Assembly: GCF_023516495.1 (NCBI RefSeq)
Contig: NZ_JAMGBC010000001.1
Coordinates: 2,161,189 to 2,225,188, forward strand
Direction of reading: 5' to 3'
Source of the DNA: Sphingomonas anseongensis
GTDB lineage: Bacteria; Pseudomonadota; Alphaproteobacteria; Sphingomonadales; Sphingomonadaceae
DNA length: 64,000 nt
Part shown: piece by piece, positions 26,747 through 36,365 of the stretch
How the letters are laid out: the number at the start of each line of letters is the position of its first letter
How positions within the stretch are numbered: position 1 is the first letter of the stretch
Notes under the pieces: model-generated
Database searches by the model: none
Seen by the model: only the letters and a program-made list of their open reading frames with translations
What the model was told of the DNA's origin: nothing
Translations under genes and position numbers: made by a program

Positions 26747-27322
26747 ATGAGGACCGTGATCAAATGGACCGTCGCGGCGGCCGTCGCTGCGCTGCTCGCA
26801 AGCTGCTCGACCGCGCCGAGGCGCGTGGCCGTTGCGCCGCCACCGCCTGTGTCGCTCGAGCTACCCTATCAATGGAGCCAAGGCGCCGCGCCCCAGGCGC
26901 ACAAGGACGCAGTCGCGCTGTTCGGCCCCCTGACTCTCAAGCCCGGGGAATATAAATGGGCGGCCGAGGTGCCGAAGGACGGCGAGACCAAGGTCGTCAT
27001 CGACCGGCTCCAGCAGCTTTTCTACGTCTATCGCGGCGACAAGCTTGTGGGAGTTGCAACTGCCTCCACCGGCAAGAAGGGCCGCGAAACGCCGCTCGGC
27101 TTCTGGCAGGTGCGCCTGAAGAAGGTGAAGGGCTACAGCCGCAAATATGACAATGCGCCGATGCCCTTCATGCAGATGTACGACGCCAAGGGCATCGCCT
27201 TCCACGCGGGACCGAACCCCGGCTATCCGGCAAGCCACGGGTGCGTCCGGTTGCCGCTGAAGTTCGCTGAGCGCCTCTATGGCCTCACCCAGGTCGGCAC
27301 GAAGGTCGTTATCGAAGGCTGA
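26747..27322 (+). CDS. L,D-transpeptidase (YkuD) lipoprotein
   Basis: A 191-residue envelope enzyme. The signal peptide ends in a lipobox (AALLASCSTAP, Cys at residue 20), and a proline-rich linker follows. The YkuD domain (about residues 80-190) begins VVIDRLQQLFYVYRGDKLV and has the catalytic site HAGPNPGYPASHGCVRLP, with the active cysteine after SHG. YkuD enzymes form 3-3 cross-links or attach proteins to peptidoglycan. A lipid anchor is less common than a soluble signal in this family. The preceding 85 bp holds its promoter. Confidence 0.92.
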   Translation: MRTVIKWTVAAAVAALLASCSTAPRRVAVAPPPPVSLELPYQWSQGAAPQAHKDAVALFGPLTLKPGEYKWAAEVPKDGETKVVIDRLQQLFYVYRGDKLVGVATASTGKKGRETPLGFWQVRLKKVKGYSRKYDNAPMPFMQMYDAKGIAFHAGPNPGYPASHGCVRLPLKFAERLYGLTQVGTKVVIEG

Positions 27323-27378
27323 TCCGCTGGCGAAAGGCCGTTCGTCTGCTATCCTGCATCCGACTGCAGGGGGGAACA

Positions 27379-27813
27379 ATGCGCGACAATCTCTATTCGC
27401 GGCGGCCGCTCGCCCGCTGGTATTGGGCCGGTGCGATCGCCTCGCTCCTGTTCATGGCGCTCGGCTGCGTAACCTATCTCATGCACGTCACCGCCGACCC
27501 CGCTTCGCTTCCGCTCGACCAGCGGGCGGCGTTCGATGCGGAGCCCGTCTGGCTGACCGCCGCCTATGCGATTGCTGTGTGGATCGGGCTGGCCGGAGCA
27601 CTCATGCTCCTGCTTCGACGCAAGCTTGCCCAACCCCTGATGCTGATATCGTTGGCTGCGGTGGTGGTTTGGCTGGCGGGCCTGCTTCTGGTTCCCAACC
27701 TGCGTGAGACGATCAGTTCCAACGACCTGGCAGTCGCCATCGCGGTCGCGGCGATCACCTGGACGATCTTCTGGTTCGCTCGCCACTCGGCGAAGCGAGG
27801 CTGGCTCCGTTAG
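27379..27813 (+). CDS. Multi-pass membrane protein of unknown function
   Basis: A 144-residue protein with four hydrophobic helices: WAGAIASLLFMALGCVTYLM, AYAIAVWIGLAGALMLLL, LMLISLAAVVVWLAGLLL and DLAVAIAVAAITWTIFWF. The N-terminus is basic (YSRRPLARW). I see no family-specific motif beyond this four-helix layout, which recalls small sugar-transporter-like proteins with no assigned role. GGGGGGAA lies before the ATG. It is a short single gene with its own spacing from the L,D-transpeptidase. Confidence 0.75.
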   Translation: MRDNLYSRRPLARWYWAGAIASLLFMALGCVTYLMHVTADPASLPLDQRAAFDAEPVWLTAAYAIAVWIGLAGALMLLLRRKLAQPLMLISLAAVVVWLAGLLLVPNLRETISSNDLAVAIAVAAITWTIFWFARHSAKRGWLR

Positions 27814-27819
27814 CGTCGC

Positions 27820-28002
27820 TTAGCCCTGGGCCTGCGAAGCGCGGGCCGCGTCCGATCTCAAGTCCGCCATCGCGACCGACGACTGGGCCGCGGCGACATG
27901 ACTGTCGACGCTTCGGGGGGTCGGTGCTGCTGGGAGCACCGCTGGGATCGCGATCAGGGCGGCAAGGCCAAGATCGGTCAGCAGGTGACGATCCATCATC
28001 AT
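27820..28002 (-). CDS. Possible small secreted peptide
   Basis: A 60-residue reading frame. ATG at 28002 has GGAG eight bases upstream on the minus strand. The predicted product has a hydrophobic stretch ([17 protein letters not shown]) resembling a signal peptide, followed by a polar Ala/Ser/Asp-rich segment ([20 protein letters not shown]). It fills the gap between the membrane protein and panB. There is no further support, so the call rests on the ribosome-binding site and the signal-like N-terminus. Confidence 0.45.
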   Translation of the reverse strand: MMMDRHLLTDLGLAALIAIPAVLPAAPTPRSVDSHVAAAQSSVAMADLRSDAARASQAQG

Positions 28003-28149
28003 TGTCACTCCAATTCACTCACCACGGCACCCGATCGAGCGCCGCACCTGCACGCCCGACTTTTGCGGACCTTTGTTGTTCCGCATTATCGCCAATGCGT
28101 TTCCGTAGCGGGCTTGGCTGAAGCGCCGCCGACCCGTAGAAGCCCGCCG

Positions 28150-29019
28150 ATGTCCAAAGTGACGATCGATACCGATACCAGCCGGGCGACGCCGTCGCCG
28201 GTCCCCGGAAAGCGGACCACGGTCCCTTCGATCCGCGGGCGCAAGGTTGAAGGCAAGACCGAGCAGCCGATCGTGATGCTCACCGCCTACACGATGCGCA
28301 TGGCACAACTGCTCGACCCGCATTGCGACATGCTCCTGGTCGGCGACAGCCTCGGCCAGGTAATCTACGGCCTGCCCTCGACCATTCCCGTGACCTTGGA
28401 CATGATGTGCGCTCACGGCGCCGCGGTGGTTCGCGGAAGCTGGCACGCGCTGGTCGGCGTCGACATGCCGTTCGGAAGCTATGAGGAATCGCCCGAGCAG
28501 GCGTTCGCGAGCGCCGCCCATGTGCTCAAGGAGACGGGCTGCGCGGCCGTGAAGCTGGAAGGCGGCGAAGCGATGGCGGAGACCATCGATTTCCTGACGC
28601 ACCGCGGAATCCCGGTGATCGGCCACGTCGGGCTGACTCCGCAGGCGGTGAACGTGCTCGGCGGCTACGGCGTGCGTGGCCGCGAAGGGATGGAGGCGGA
28701 CAAGATCCTGGCCGACGCCGTCGCCGTCGCCGATGCCGGCGCCTTCGTGATGGTGGTCGAAGGGGTGATGGAAGAACTCGCCACGCGGATCGCCAAGGAA
28801 GTCGCGATTCCGGTCATCGGGATCGGCGCGTCGGCCCAGTGCGACGGGCAGGTCCTCGTCACCGAGGATATGCTCGGCCTGTTCGAGCGTACCCCGCGCT
28901 TCGTGAAGCGCTATCATGACCTCGCCGGAGAAATCGCCGGCGCGGCCCAGAAATATGCCGAGGAAGTGCGGTCGCGGACTTTCCCGTCCAGCGAGCAAAC
29001 TTACCGGCCGAAAAGCTAG
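28150..29019 (+). CDS. panB: 3-methyl-2-oxobutanoate hydroxymethyltransferase
   Basis: A 289-residue enzyme making ketopantoate from 2-oxoisovalerate and methylene-tetrahydrofolate, the first step of pantothenate and CoA synthesis. The TIM-barrel core shows [20 protein letters not shown], the metal site [13 protein letters not shown], the catalytic-site segment [13 protein letters not shown], and [13 protein letters not shown]. The length is slightly above average because of an N-terminal 25-residue basic extension ([18 protein letters not shown]). The ATG at 28150 is chosen; the ribosome-binding site is weak. Confidence 0.97.
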   Translation: MSKVTIDTDTSRATPSPVPGKRTTVPSIRGRKVEGKTEQPIVMLTAYTMRMAQLLDPHCDMLLVGDSLGQVIYGLPSTIPVTLDMMCAHGAAVVRGSWHALVGVDMPFGSYEESPEQAFASAAHVLKETGCAAVKLEGGEAMAETIDFLTHRGIPVIGHVGLTPQAVNVLGGYGVRGREGMEADKILADAVAVADAGAFVMVVEGVMEELATRIAKEVAIPVIGIGASAQCDGQVLVTEDMLGLFERTPRFVKRYHDLAGEIAGAAQKYAEEVRSRTFPSSEQTYRPKS

Positions 29020-29128
29020 CGCGAAGCTAGGGGCGGAGGTCCGCCCTTTGGCGCTGCCTCCAGCATTATGCCGATTTTGCCAGCTGGGCCCTGCGCCTAC
29101 TTCGTCTCCCTCACAGACAGGGGGAAGT

Positions 29129-29542
29129 ATGCGTTATCTGCTTCGGGTCGCGACCTTGGCTGGGACGGCCTGTCTCCTGTCCCCGCCGGCGGCCCTTGCC
29201 CAGAAGAGCAGTCAGGACCTGGTCTTGCGCAACCCGTCGAACAGCGTTCACGTGCGAATCCATCCCTGCGGAAAGACCCGTTGCGGGACCGTCGTCTGGG
29301 CGAACGACAAGGCCAAGGCAGATTCCGCGCGCGGCGGGACGCCGAACCTCGTCGGAACCGAGCTCTTCCGCGAATTCCGTGAAGTCAGCCCGAAGGTGTG
29401 GAAGGGAAAGGTGTTCGTCCCCGATCTCAACAAGGTCCTTACCGGCACCGGCACTGTCCAGGACGAGAATACGGTCGTGGCGCGCGGCTGCCTTTTCGCG
29501 GGCATCGGGTGCAAGTCGCAGAAGTGGACGAGAGTTCGATAG
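29129..29542 (+). CDS. Secreted DUF2147 protein
   Basis: A 137-residue protein with a signal peptide (YLLRVATLAGTACLLSPPAALAQ). The mature region has the DUF2147 pattern: VRIHPCGKTRCGTVVWANDK near residue 45, a metal- or ligand-suggestive pair of cysteines, and a C-terminal VARGCLFAGIGCKSQKWTRVR. DUF2147 proteins are small periplasmic lipocalin-like barrels of unknown role. AGGGGGA lies before the ATG. It is a stand-alone gene between panB and the ABC transporter. Confidence 0.88.
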   Translation: MRYLLRVATLAGTACLLSPPAALAQKSSQDLVLRNPSNSVHVRIHPCGKTRCGTVVWANDKAKADSARGGTPNLVGTELFREFREVSPKVWKGKVFVPDLNKVLTGTGTVQDENTVVARGCLFAGIGCKSQKWTRVR

Positions 29543-29654
29543 GGCGCCGGGAATAACCATAAGCCCCACAGCCGTTCGTCGAATCTGCCAACCGGCGGTT
29601 GCTAGTCTGAAATCAGCCAGTTAGGCCTCGTTGCTCAGCTCTCCGGGGGGAACG

Positions 29655-30530
29655 ATGCTCGAAATCCAGAACCTGTCGCACACCTATCCGAACGGCACCG
29701 TCGCTCTGGATGACGTCAGCCTTTCGATCCCACGCGGGATGTATGGGCTTCTCGGGCCGAACGGGGCCGGCAAGTCGACGCTGATGCGGACCGTCGCGAC
29801 TCTCCAGGAGCCGACATCGGGCACGATCCGCTTCGGCGACATCGACGTTCTCGCCGAGCCGCAGCGGCTTCGAAGGACGCTCGGCTACCTTCCCCAGGAT
29901 TTCGGAGTCTATCCGCGCGTTTCGGCCTATTCGATGCTCGACCAGGTCGCGATCCTCAAGGGGATCACCTCGGCGTCGGAGCGCAAGCAGGTCGTCGAGA
30001 CCCTCCTCAACCAGACCAACCTGTGGGGCGTGCGCTACAAGTCGCTGGCCGGCTTCTCCGGCGGGATGCGGCAGAGATTCGGGATCGCGCAGGCGCTGAT
30101 CGGCAACCCCGAGCTGATCATCGTCGACGAGCCGACTGCGGGCCTCGATCCGGAGGAGCGCAACCGCTTCCTCAACCTGCTCGCGGCGATCGGCGACAAT
30201 GTCGTCGTAATCCTTTCGACCCATATCGTGGCGGACGTTGCCGACCTGTGCCCGCGGATGGCGGTCCTCGCCAACGGGCGAGTGCAGCTTGAAGGCAAGC
30301 CGCTTGAGCTCATCGCCTCGACCCGCGGCAAGGTGTGGAAGAAGACGATTCCCCATTTCGAGCTCGAGCAATATCAGCAGACCCATGAGGTGATCTCGAC
30401 CCGGCTGTTCGCCGGAAACACGATCGTCCACGTGCTGGCCGACAAGAAGCCCGAAGGCTTCGAGCCGGTCGAGGGAGGGCTCGAGGACGTCTATTTCTCG
30501 ACGCTCTCGACCCTCCGCCGCGCGGCCTGA
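29655..30530 (+). CDS. ABC transporter ATP-binding protein
   Basis: A 291-residue ATPase subunit. Walker A is GPNGAGKSTLMR near residue 37, the Q-loop LPQDFGVYP follows, the signature is FSGGMRQRFGIAQAL, Walker B is LIIVDEPTAGLDPEE, and the H-loop is STHIVADV. The C-terminal 70 residues are variable, as in ATPases of the ABC-2-type exporters. The start at 29655 has GGGGGGAA upstream. The permease-peptidase fusion begins 16 bp downstream, so the two form one transporter operon. Confidence 0.95.
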   Translation: MLEIQNLSHTYPNGTVALDDVSLSIPRGMYGLLGPNGAGKSTLMRTVATLQEPTSGTIRFGDIDVLAEPQRLRRTLGYLPQDFGVYPRVSAYSMLDQVAILKGITSASERKQVVETLLNQTNLWGVRYKSLAGFSGGMRQRFGIAQALIGNPELIIVDEPTAGLDPEERNRFLNLLAAIGDNVVVILSTHIVADVADLCPRMAVLANGRVQLEGKPLELIASTRGKVWKKTIPHFELEQYQQTHEVISTRLFAGNTIVHVLADKKPEGFEPVEGGLEDVYFSTLSTLRRAA

Positions 30531-30546
30531 GCGGGAGGGCGGGGCA

Positions 30547-33500
30547 ATGCTGCTGGGAATCACCAGGTTCGAAATCCGCTACCAGCTGAAGAACCCGGTT
30601 TTCTGGGTCGCCGTGGCGATCTTCTTCCTTCTGGGCTTCGGGATCACCGCGAGTGAGAACGTCAGCATCGGGACCCCCGGTGCAGTCCACGAAAACGCGC
30701 CTTATGCGATCGCGGTCGCGACCTCGGTCTTCTCGCTCTTCTACCTGTTCGTGGTCACCGCTTTCGTCGCCAATGCGATCGTTCGCGACGACAGCAGCGG
30801 CTTTGCGCCGATCGTCCGATCGACGCCTGTTTCGCCCACGCAGATCATCCTTGGGCGATTCCTCGGCGGCTTCATCATCGCCCTTCTGGGTTACGTCGCG
30901 ATCCCGCTCGGGATGGCCTTCGGGTCGATGATGCCCTGGGTGGATCCGGAAACGATCGGCCCGCAGAAGTTCGAATATTACGGCTGGCCGTTCCTGATCT
31001 TCGCCATTCCCAACATCTTCCTGACCAGCGCCATCCTGTTTGCGCTGGCGACGCGCCTGAGGTCGATGATGGCGGCGTATATCGGCACCGTCGCGCTGGT
31101 GATCGGTTATCTGATCACCTCCAGCATCGTCGGCCAGAAGATCGAATATCGAGAGACCGCTGCAAAGTGGGAGCCCCTGGGCACCGCCGCTCTCGGACAG
31201 GTCACTCGCTATTGGACCCAGTCGGAAATGAACAATCGGCTGGTCGAGCTGAGCGGCACCTTGCTGTTCAACCGCATCTTCGCGGTGCTTCTCGGGCTGG
31301 CGTTCCTCGGTTTCACGCTGTGGACCTTCACGATGACCGAGCGCGCGCCGTCGAAATGGCGCCTCAGGCGGATGGCAAAGCGCGAAGCGCGCGAAGGCGT
31401 GGCATCCAAGGTGGCGCCGAAGCTTGGCGGCGGGGCCTTCACTGCCCGTGATCTCAAGCCGTCGCGCTGGGCGCAATTCGTGTCGCGCCTTCGGATCGAG
31501 ATGCGCCAGGTGCTGACCAGCCCCGGCCTCATCGTGCTGACGCTGTTCGGAGTCGGACTGAGCTCGGTCCTGCTCTGGTTCAGCCCGTCGACCTACGGAA
31601 CGTCGGATCACCCGACAGTGTCGGCGACGGTGAGCATGGTCCGCGGGGGCTATGGAGTGACCCTGCTTCTGATCGCGGCCTTCTATGGCGGCGAGCTGGT
31701 CTGGCGGGAGCGTGACCGAAACGTCAACGAGATCCTCGATTCAACGCCCGTCGCGAGCTGGGTGATGACTGTCCCGAAGATCCTGGCGATCTTCGTGGTC
31801 CTGCTCATCGTGAACTCGACCGGCCTTCTCACGGGCATCCTCTACGAAGTGCTGAACGGCGCTCGCGAGCTAGGGGCCGGCGACTTCATCACATGGTTCA
31901 TCCTGCCCGCAGCCGTGGACGGCCTCCTGATCGCGGTGCTTGCCGTCTTCGTTCAGGTGCTCAGCCCCAACAAATATGCGGGCTGGGCAATCCTGTTCGT
32001 CTGGTTCGTCGCGGGGATTTTCCTCCAGAACATGGGTTATTCCGACCCGCTCTACCGCTACGGCGAAGGGCCCAATGTTCCACTGAGCGACTTCGTCGGC
32101 CAGGGAAGCTTCTGGTTCGGCTCGGTCGTGTTCCAGCTCTACTGGCTCTGCTTCGCCGTGATCCTGATCGTCGTCGCTCATCTGCTGTGGCCGCGCGGGA
32201 CCGATCTTTCGCTTCGCGTGAGGCTGCGGCGCATGCGGCGCAATGCGTCGGCGACCTCGCTTGCGGTGCTAGGCACCGCTGCTGTCGCGATGGCCGCGAC
32301 TGGCGCCTACGCTTATTACAACATCAAGGTTCTCAACCGCTACCAGACGTCGGACGACGTCGAGAAATACCAGGCCGAGTATGAGCGGAAGTATTTGAAG
32401 TTCGAGAGCCTGCCGATGCCGGCGGTCACCAGGGTATCCCTGGACGTCAAGCTGTTCCCGAACGAGAAGAAACTGGTCGCGACCGGCAGCTACTTGCTCC
32501 AGAACAAGACCAGCGCGCCGATCAGCGAGGTGCATGTTCGGCAGGGCGATCGCGACGCCAAGTTCACCAACCTGACGATCCAGGGCGCGCGGCTAATCCA
32601 GGACGACCCCAAGTTCGCCTATCGGATTTACCGTTTCGATACGCCGCTTGCTCCCGGCGCATCGGCGCAACTGAACTTCGCTTCGCAGATCTGGCACCGC
32701 GGTTTCCGCGCCGGCCGGCCCGAGACGGACATCATCGAGAACGGCACGTTCGCGAACAATTTCTCCTTCGCGCCGGTCATCGGGATGGACCGCAACGGGT
32801 TGCTCAGCGATCGCACCCAGCGCCGCCGCCAGGGCCTTCCGCCAGAGCTTCGCCCGGCGAAGCTGGAAGACATGAAGGCCACGGCGCGTAACTACATCCA
32901 CGCCGACTGGGTGATGTCCGACATCACGCTGACGACGGATGCGGACCAGATCCCGATCGCGCCGGGCAACCGAACCTCGGACACGACCAGCAACGGACGG
33001 CGGACCGCGCGGTTCGTCAGCCCGGCGCCGATCCTCAACTTCTTCTCGATCCAGTCGGCGAAGTATGAGCAGGCGACCCGCGAGCACAACGGCATCAAGC
33101 TCAGCGTCTTCTACCACCCGGGCCACGACTGGAACGTCCAGAAGATGCTGAACGCGATGGGCAGTGCGCTCGATTATTATCGCGCGAACTTCGGGCCCTA
33201 TCAGTTCAACTATGCCCGGATCATCGAATTCCCGGGCTATGCGAGCTTCGCCCAGGCCTTTGCGGGAACGATGCCTTATTCGGAATCGATCGGCTTCAAC
33301 GCCAACACCAACGATCCCGAGAAGATCGACTTCACCACCTATGTCGTCGCCCACGAAATGGCCCACCAATATTGGGCCCACCAGGTCATTGGCGCCGACA
33401 TGCAGGGCGGGACGATCACCAGCGAGACGCTAGCGCAATATTCGGCGCTGATGGTGATGAAGCACCTCTACGGCCCGGACAAGATCCGCCGCTTCCTGAA

Positions 33501-34143
33501 ATATGAGCTCGACAATTATCTGAGCGGGCGGAAAGCCGAGGCGGTCGAGGAGCTTCCGCTCGAGCGGGTCGAGAACCAGCCCTACATCCATTACCGCAAG
33601 GGCGCGGTCGCGATGTACCTGCTCCAGGAGCGGCTGGGCGAGGATGCGGTCAACCGGGCGCTCGCGCGCTTCGATGCGAGGTTCCGGTTCAAGGGCGCGC
33701 CCTATCTTCGCTCCGTCGACCTGATCGACGAGTTCCGGAAGGAAGCGAAGACGCCCGAGCAGCAGCAGCTGATCACCGACCTGTTCGAGAAGATCACGCT
33801 CTATGACCTCAAGGTCAGCGAAGCGGTGACCAAGAAGGTCGGCAGCGAGTGGGAGACGACGCTGACGGTGTCGGCCGGCAAGGTCTATGCGAACGGCAAG
33901 GGCGATGAGACCAAGGCCAAGCTCGACGAGCCGATCGAGGTCGGGCTGTTCACCGCCCGCCCGGGGCTCGGCGCCTTTTCCGCCAAGGACGTGATCGTCA
34001 TCGGCCACGAGAGGATCCGCAACGGCAACCAGCGAATCGTGATCCGGAGCAAGGCGAAGCCCAGCTTCGCCGGCGTGGATCCGTATAATTTCTACGTAGA
34101 CCGGAACAGCGACGACAATGTGAAGGACGTAAGCGCCGGCTGA
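30547..34143 (+). CDS. ABC-2-type permease fused to M1-family aminopeptidase
   Basis: A 1198-residue fusion. The first half (about residues 1-600) is a permease with two sets of six hydrophobic helices: ITRFEIRYQLKNPVFWVAVAIF at the start and a second RIEMRQVLTSPGLIVLTLFG block near 320. After a last helix (ATSLAVLGTAAVAMAATGAYA near 575) comes a periplasmic M1 metallopeptidase: zinc motif HEMAHQYW at 936-943, with the Glu ligand in TSETLAQYSA at 960. The canonical M1 spacing is 18 residues between the second His and the Glu; here it is 19. The upstream ATPase completes the transporter. Such permease-peptidase proteins exist in other bacteria, but their substrate is unknown. Confidence 0.9.
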   Translation: MLLGITRFEIRYQLKNPVFWVAVAIFFLLGFGITASENVSIGTPGAVHENAPYAIAVATSVFSLFYLFVVTAFVANAIVRDDSSGFAPIVRSTPVSPTQIILGRFLGGFIIALLGYVAIPLGMAFGSMMPWVDPETIGPQKFEYYGWPFLIFAIPNIFLTSAILFALATRLRSMMAAYIGTVALVIGYLITSSIVGQKIEYRETAAKWEPLGTAALGQVTRYWTQSEMNNRLVELSGTLLFNRIFAVLLGLAFLGFTLWTFTMTERAPSKWRLRRMAKREAREGVASKVAPKLGGGAFTARDLKPSRWAQFVSRLRIEMRQVLTSPGLIVLTLFGVGLSSVLLWFSPSTYGTSDHPTVSATVSMVRGGYGVTLLLIAAFYGGELVWRERDRNVNEILDSTPVASWVMTVPKILAIFVVLLIVNSTGLLTGILYEVLNGARELGAGDFITWFILPAAVDGLLIAVLAVFVQVLSPNKYAGWAILFVWFVAGIFLQNMGYSDPLYRYGEGPNVPLSDFVGQGSFWFGSVVFQLYWLCFAVILIVVAHLLWPRGTDLSLRVRLRRMRRNASATSLAVLGTAAVAMAATGAYAYYNIKVLNRYQTSDDVEKYQAEYERKYLKFESLPMPAVTRVSLDVKLFPNEKKLVATGSYLLQNKTSAPISEVHVRQGDRDAKFTNLTIQGARLIQDDPKFAYRIYRFDTPLAPGASAQLNFASQIWHRGFRAGRPETDIIENGTFANNFSFAPVIGMDRNGLLSDRTQRRRQGLPPELRPAKLEDMKATARNYIHADWVMSDITLTTDADQIPIAPGNRTSDTTSNGRRTARFVSPAPILNFFSIQSAKYEQATREHNGIKLSVFYHPGHDWNVQKMLNAMGSALDYYRANFGPYQFNYARIIEFPGYASFAQAFAGTMPYSESIGFNANTNDPEKIDFTTYVVAHEMAHQYWAHQVIGADMQGGTITSETLAQYSALMVMKHLYGPDKIRRFLKYELDNYLSGRKAEAVEELPLERVENQPYIHYRKGAVAMYLLQERLGEDAVNRALARFDARFRFKGAPYLRSVDLIDEFRKEAKTPEQQQLITDLFEKITLYDLKVSEAVTKKVGSEWETTLTVSAGKVYANGKGDETKAKLDEPIEVGLFTARPGLGAFSAKDVIVIGHERIRNGNQRIVIRSKAKPSFAGVDPYNFYVDRNSDDNVKDVSAG

Positions 34144-34271
34144 GCGTGCCCAGCCCCTTTGCCTTTCCCACCGCAGCGGCTAGACGAAGCGCCGCCAGCT
34201 TCCGTTCATCTCCCGTGGGGGAGGGAAGCGGCTCCGCAACGGCCGTTCGGTCTTCGTAAGTTGAGGCATCC

Positions 34272-34997
34272 TTGGCTCTGACCCCCGACACTCCTGACGA
34301 ACCCAACCAGGCCTTCCTTCGCGAGGTGGACGAGAACCTGCGGCGGGACCAGCTGCAAAGCTTCGCCAAGACCTATGGCAAGTGGCTGATCGCTGCTCTC
34401 ATTCTCTTCCTCGCTGCCGTCGGCGGCTATCTCTACTGGCAGCAGAAGCAGATCGAGAAATCGCAGGCGCAGTCGGAAGAGCTGACCAAGATTTACGAGC
34501 AAATCGGAAGCGGCGGCGCCGAAGGCGCGAAGACCCGCCTCAAGCCGCTCGAGGATTCGGGCAACGACGTCGTTCGGGCAGTCGCGCTGATGGCTGATGC
34601 GGCCATCGCGCTCGACTCCGGCGACCGGGCCACGGCGCTAGGCAAATACAGGGCAATCGTGAACGACAAGGGCATTCCCGACCCCTATCGCGACGCCGCG
34701 ACGATCCGCTCGACCGCCCTCGAATTCGATACGCTCAAGCCGGAGGAGGTGATCGCCAGGCTCGAGCCGCTCGCCAAGCCGGGCAACGCCTGGTTCGGAA
34801 CCGCGGGCGAGATGACCGCGATGGCCTATTTGAAGCAGGGCCAGAAGGACAAGGCCGGCCGCCTGTTCGCCGCGATTGCGACGAACTTGGAGGTGCCGGA
34901 AACGCTCCGCAACCGCGCTCAGCAAATCGCCGGCACGCTCGGCATCGACATCACTGCCGCCGCACCGCCGGCGAGCCAGCCAGGAACAAGTGAATGA
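34272..34997 (+). CDS. YfgM-like membrane-anchored TPR protein
   Basis: A 241-residue protein. A short cytoplasmic N-terminus (FLREVDENLRRDQLQSFAKTYGKW) is followed by one membrane helix (LIAALILFLAAVGGYLYW) and a periplasmic helical region of tetratricopeptide-like repeats. This is the layout of YfgM, which works with periplasmic chaperones at the Sec translocon. The start is a TTG at 34272 with TTGAGG upstream; no better start is seen. Its stop overlaps the bamB start by four bases (ATGA), so they are translationally coupled, matching the conserved yfgM-bamB-der order. Confidence 0.88.
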   Translation: MALTPDTPDEPNQAFLREVDENLRRDQLQSFAKTYGKWLIAALILFLAAVGGYLYWQQKQIEKSQAQSEELTKIYEQIGSGGAEGAKTRLKPLEDSGNDVVRAVALMADAAIALDSGDRATALGKYRAIVNDKGIPDPYRDAATIRSTALEFDTLKPEEVIARLEPLAKPGNAWFGTAGEMTAMAYLKQGQKDKAGRLFAAIATNLEVPETLRNRAQQIAGTLGIDITAAAPPASQPGTSE

Positions 34998-36322
34998 ACC
35001 GCAAGCAGCTGAAGATTGGATTCCTGATTGCCGCGGCGCTCGCCGCTAGCGGATGCGGGATCTTCAAGAAGGGCAAGCCTTCGACTCCGGTCGTCGGCGA
35101 GCGGATCGCGGTACTCGCGACCGAAACCAACGTTTCCGTCGATCCGGCGACGGCCGCGCTTCCGATGAGCCTTCCGGCGCCCGTGACGAACGCCAATTGG
35201 GCGCAGTCCGGGGGCAATGAATCCAAGAACCCGGGCCACGTCGCCCTTCCTGGCACCCTCAACCAGGCCTGGGCCGTGTCCATCGGCCAGGGAACGAGTG
35301 TCGCGGCGCGCCTCGCTGCTGCTCCGATCGTCGCCGACGGCCGCGTCTACACGATTGACACCACCGCGACCGTGCGCGCCTTCAACGCGCAGACAGGAGC
35401 GACCGTCTGGGCCAGCCAGTTCGGCACCGAGAGGGGTAACGACGCTTCGCTCTACGGCGGCGGAGTCGCTTATTCGAACGGGCGGATCTACGCGACCAAC
35501 GGACTGGGCTTCGTCGCGGCGCTGGACGCAACGAACGGCGGGATCGTCTGGCAGGTTCGTCCCGGCGGACCGCTTCGCGGATCGCCGACCGTGGGCGGCG
35601 ACGCAGTCTATGTCATGAGCCAGGACAACCAGCTCTATTCGCTCAAGCTGACGGACGGCTCGACCAACTGGAGCGCCGCTGCGGCGCTCGAGATCGCGGG
35701 AATCTTCGGGGTCGCCTCACCGGCCTATGCACAGGGCACGATCGTTGCCGGATTCTCCTCCGGCGAGCTCAATGCCTACCGCTACGAGAACGGCCGAGTG
35801 GTCTGGCAGGACGCGCTCGCGCGGACCAGCATCCGGACCAGCGTCTCCTCGCTCGCCGACGTCGACGCCGATCCTGTGATCGACAACGGCCAGGTGATCG
35901 CGATCGGACAGGGCGGCCGGATGGTTGCCCTCGAGCTCATCACCGGCCAGCGCATGTGGGAATTGAACCTCGCGGGAATCACGACTCCCTGGGTCGCCGG
36001 CGACTGGCTGTTCGTGGTTACCGACGACGCCAAGCTGATGGCGATCGCCAGGGCCTCGGGCAAGATTCGCTGGATCACCCAGCTTCCCGAATTCCGCAAC
36101 GCCAAGAGCAAGAACGGGCCGATCAGCTATGCCGGGCCGATCCTTGCGGGCGGGCGGCTGATCGTCGCTAGCAGCGAAGGCGCGCTGATCTTCGTCGATC
36201 CCGACCGCGGAGCGGTGCAGGGGCAAACCGAGCTGAAGGCGGGCGTCAGCCTGCCGCCGGTGGTCGCCAACAACATGCTTTACGTTCTCGACGACGACGG
36301 GCGGTTGCACGCGTTCCGCTAA
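34994..36322 (+). CDS. bamB: Outer membrane assembly lipoprotein BamB (beta-propeller)
   Basis: A 442-residue lipoprotein of the BAM complex, which inserts beta-barrel proteins into the outer membrane. The signal peptide ends in LAASGCGIFKKG with the lipobox cysteine at about residue 22. The mature protein consists of PQQ-like beta-propeller blades, recognisable as repeated segments with aromatic-rich ends (NAQTGATVWASQF, DATNGGIVWQV, YENGRVVWQDAL, TGQRMWELNL). It follows the YfgM-like gene with a four-base overlap and precedes der by 43 bp, the usual arrangement. Confidence 0.94.
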   Translation: MNRKQLKIGFLIAAALAASGCGIFKKGKPSTPVVGERIAVLATETNVSVDPATAALPMSLPAPVTNANWAQSGGNESKNPGHVALPGTLNQAWAVSIGQGTSVAARLAAAPIVADGRVYTIDTTATVRAFNAQTGATVWASQFGTERGNDASLYGGGVAYSNGRIYATNGLGFVAALDATNGGIVWQVRPGGPLRGSPTVGGDAVYVMSQDNQLYSLKLTDGSTNWSAAAALEIAGIFGVASPAYAQGTIVAGFSSGELNAYRYENGRVVWQDALARTSIRTSVSSLADVDADPVIDNGQVIAIGQGGRMVALELITGQRMWELNLAGITTPWVAGDWLFVVTDDAKLMAIARASGKIRWITQLPEFRNAKSKNGPISYAGPILAGGRLIVASSEGALIFVDPDRGAVQGQTELKAGVSLPPVVANNMLYVLDDDGRLHAFR

Positions 36323-36365
36323 AGCGGAGGGTGGACGGCTGGCGGCGCGGCCTTAGAGAGGCGCA

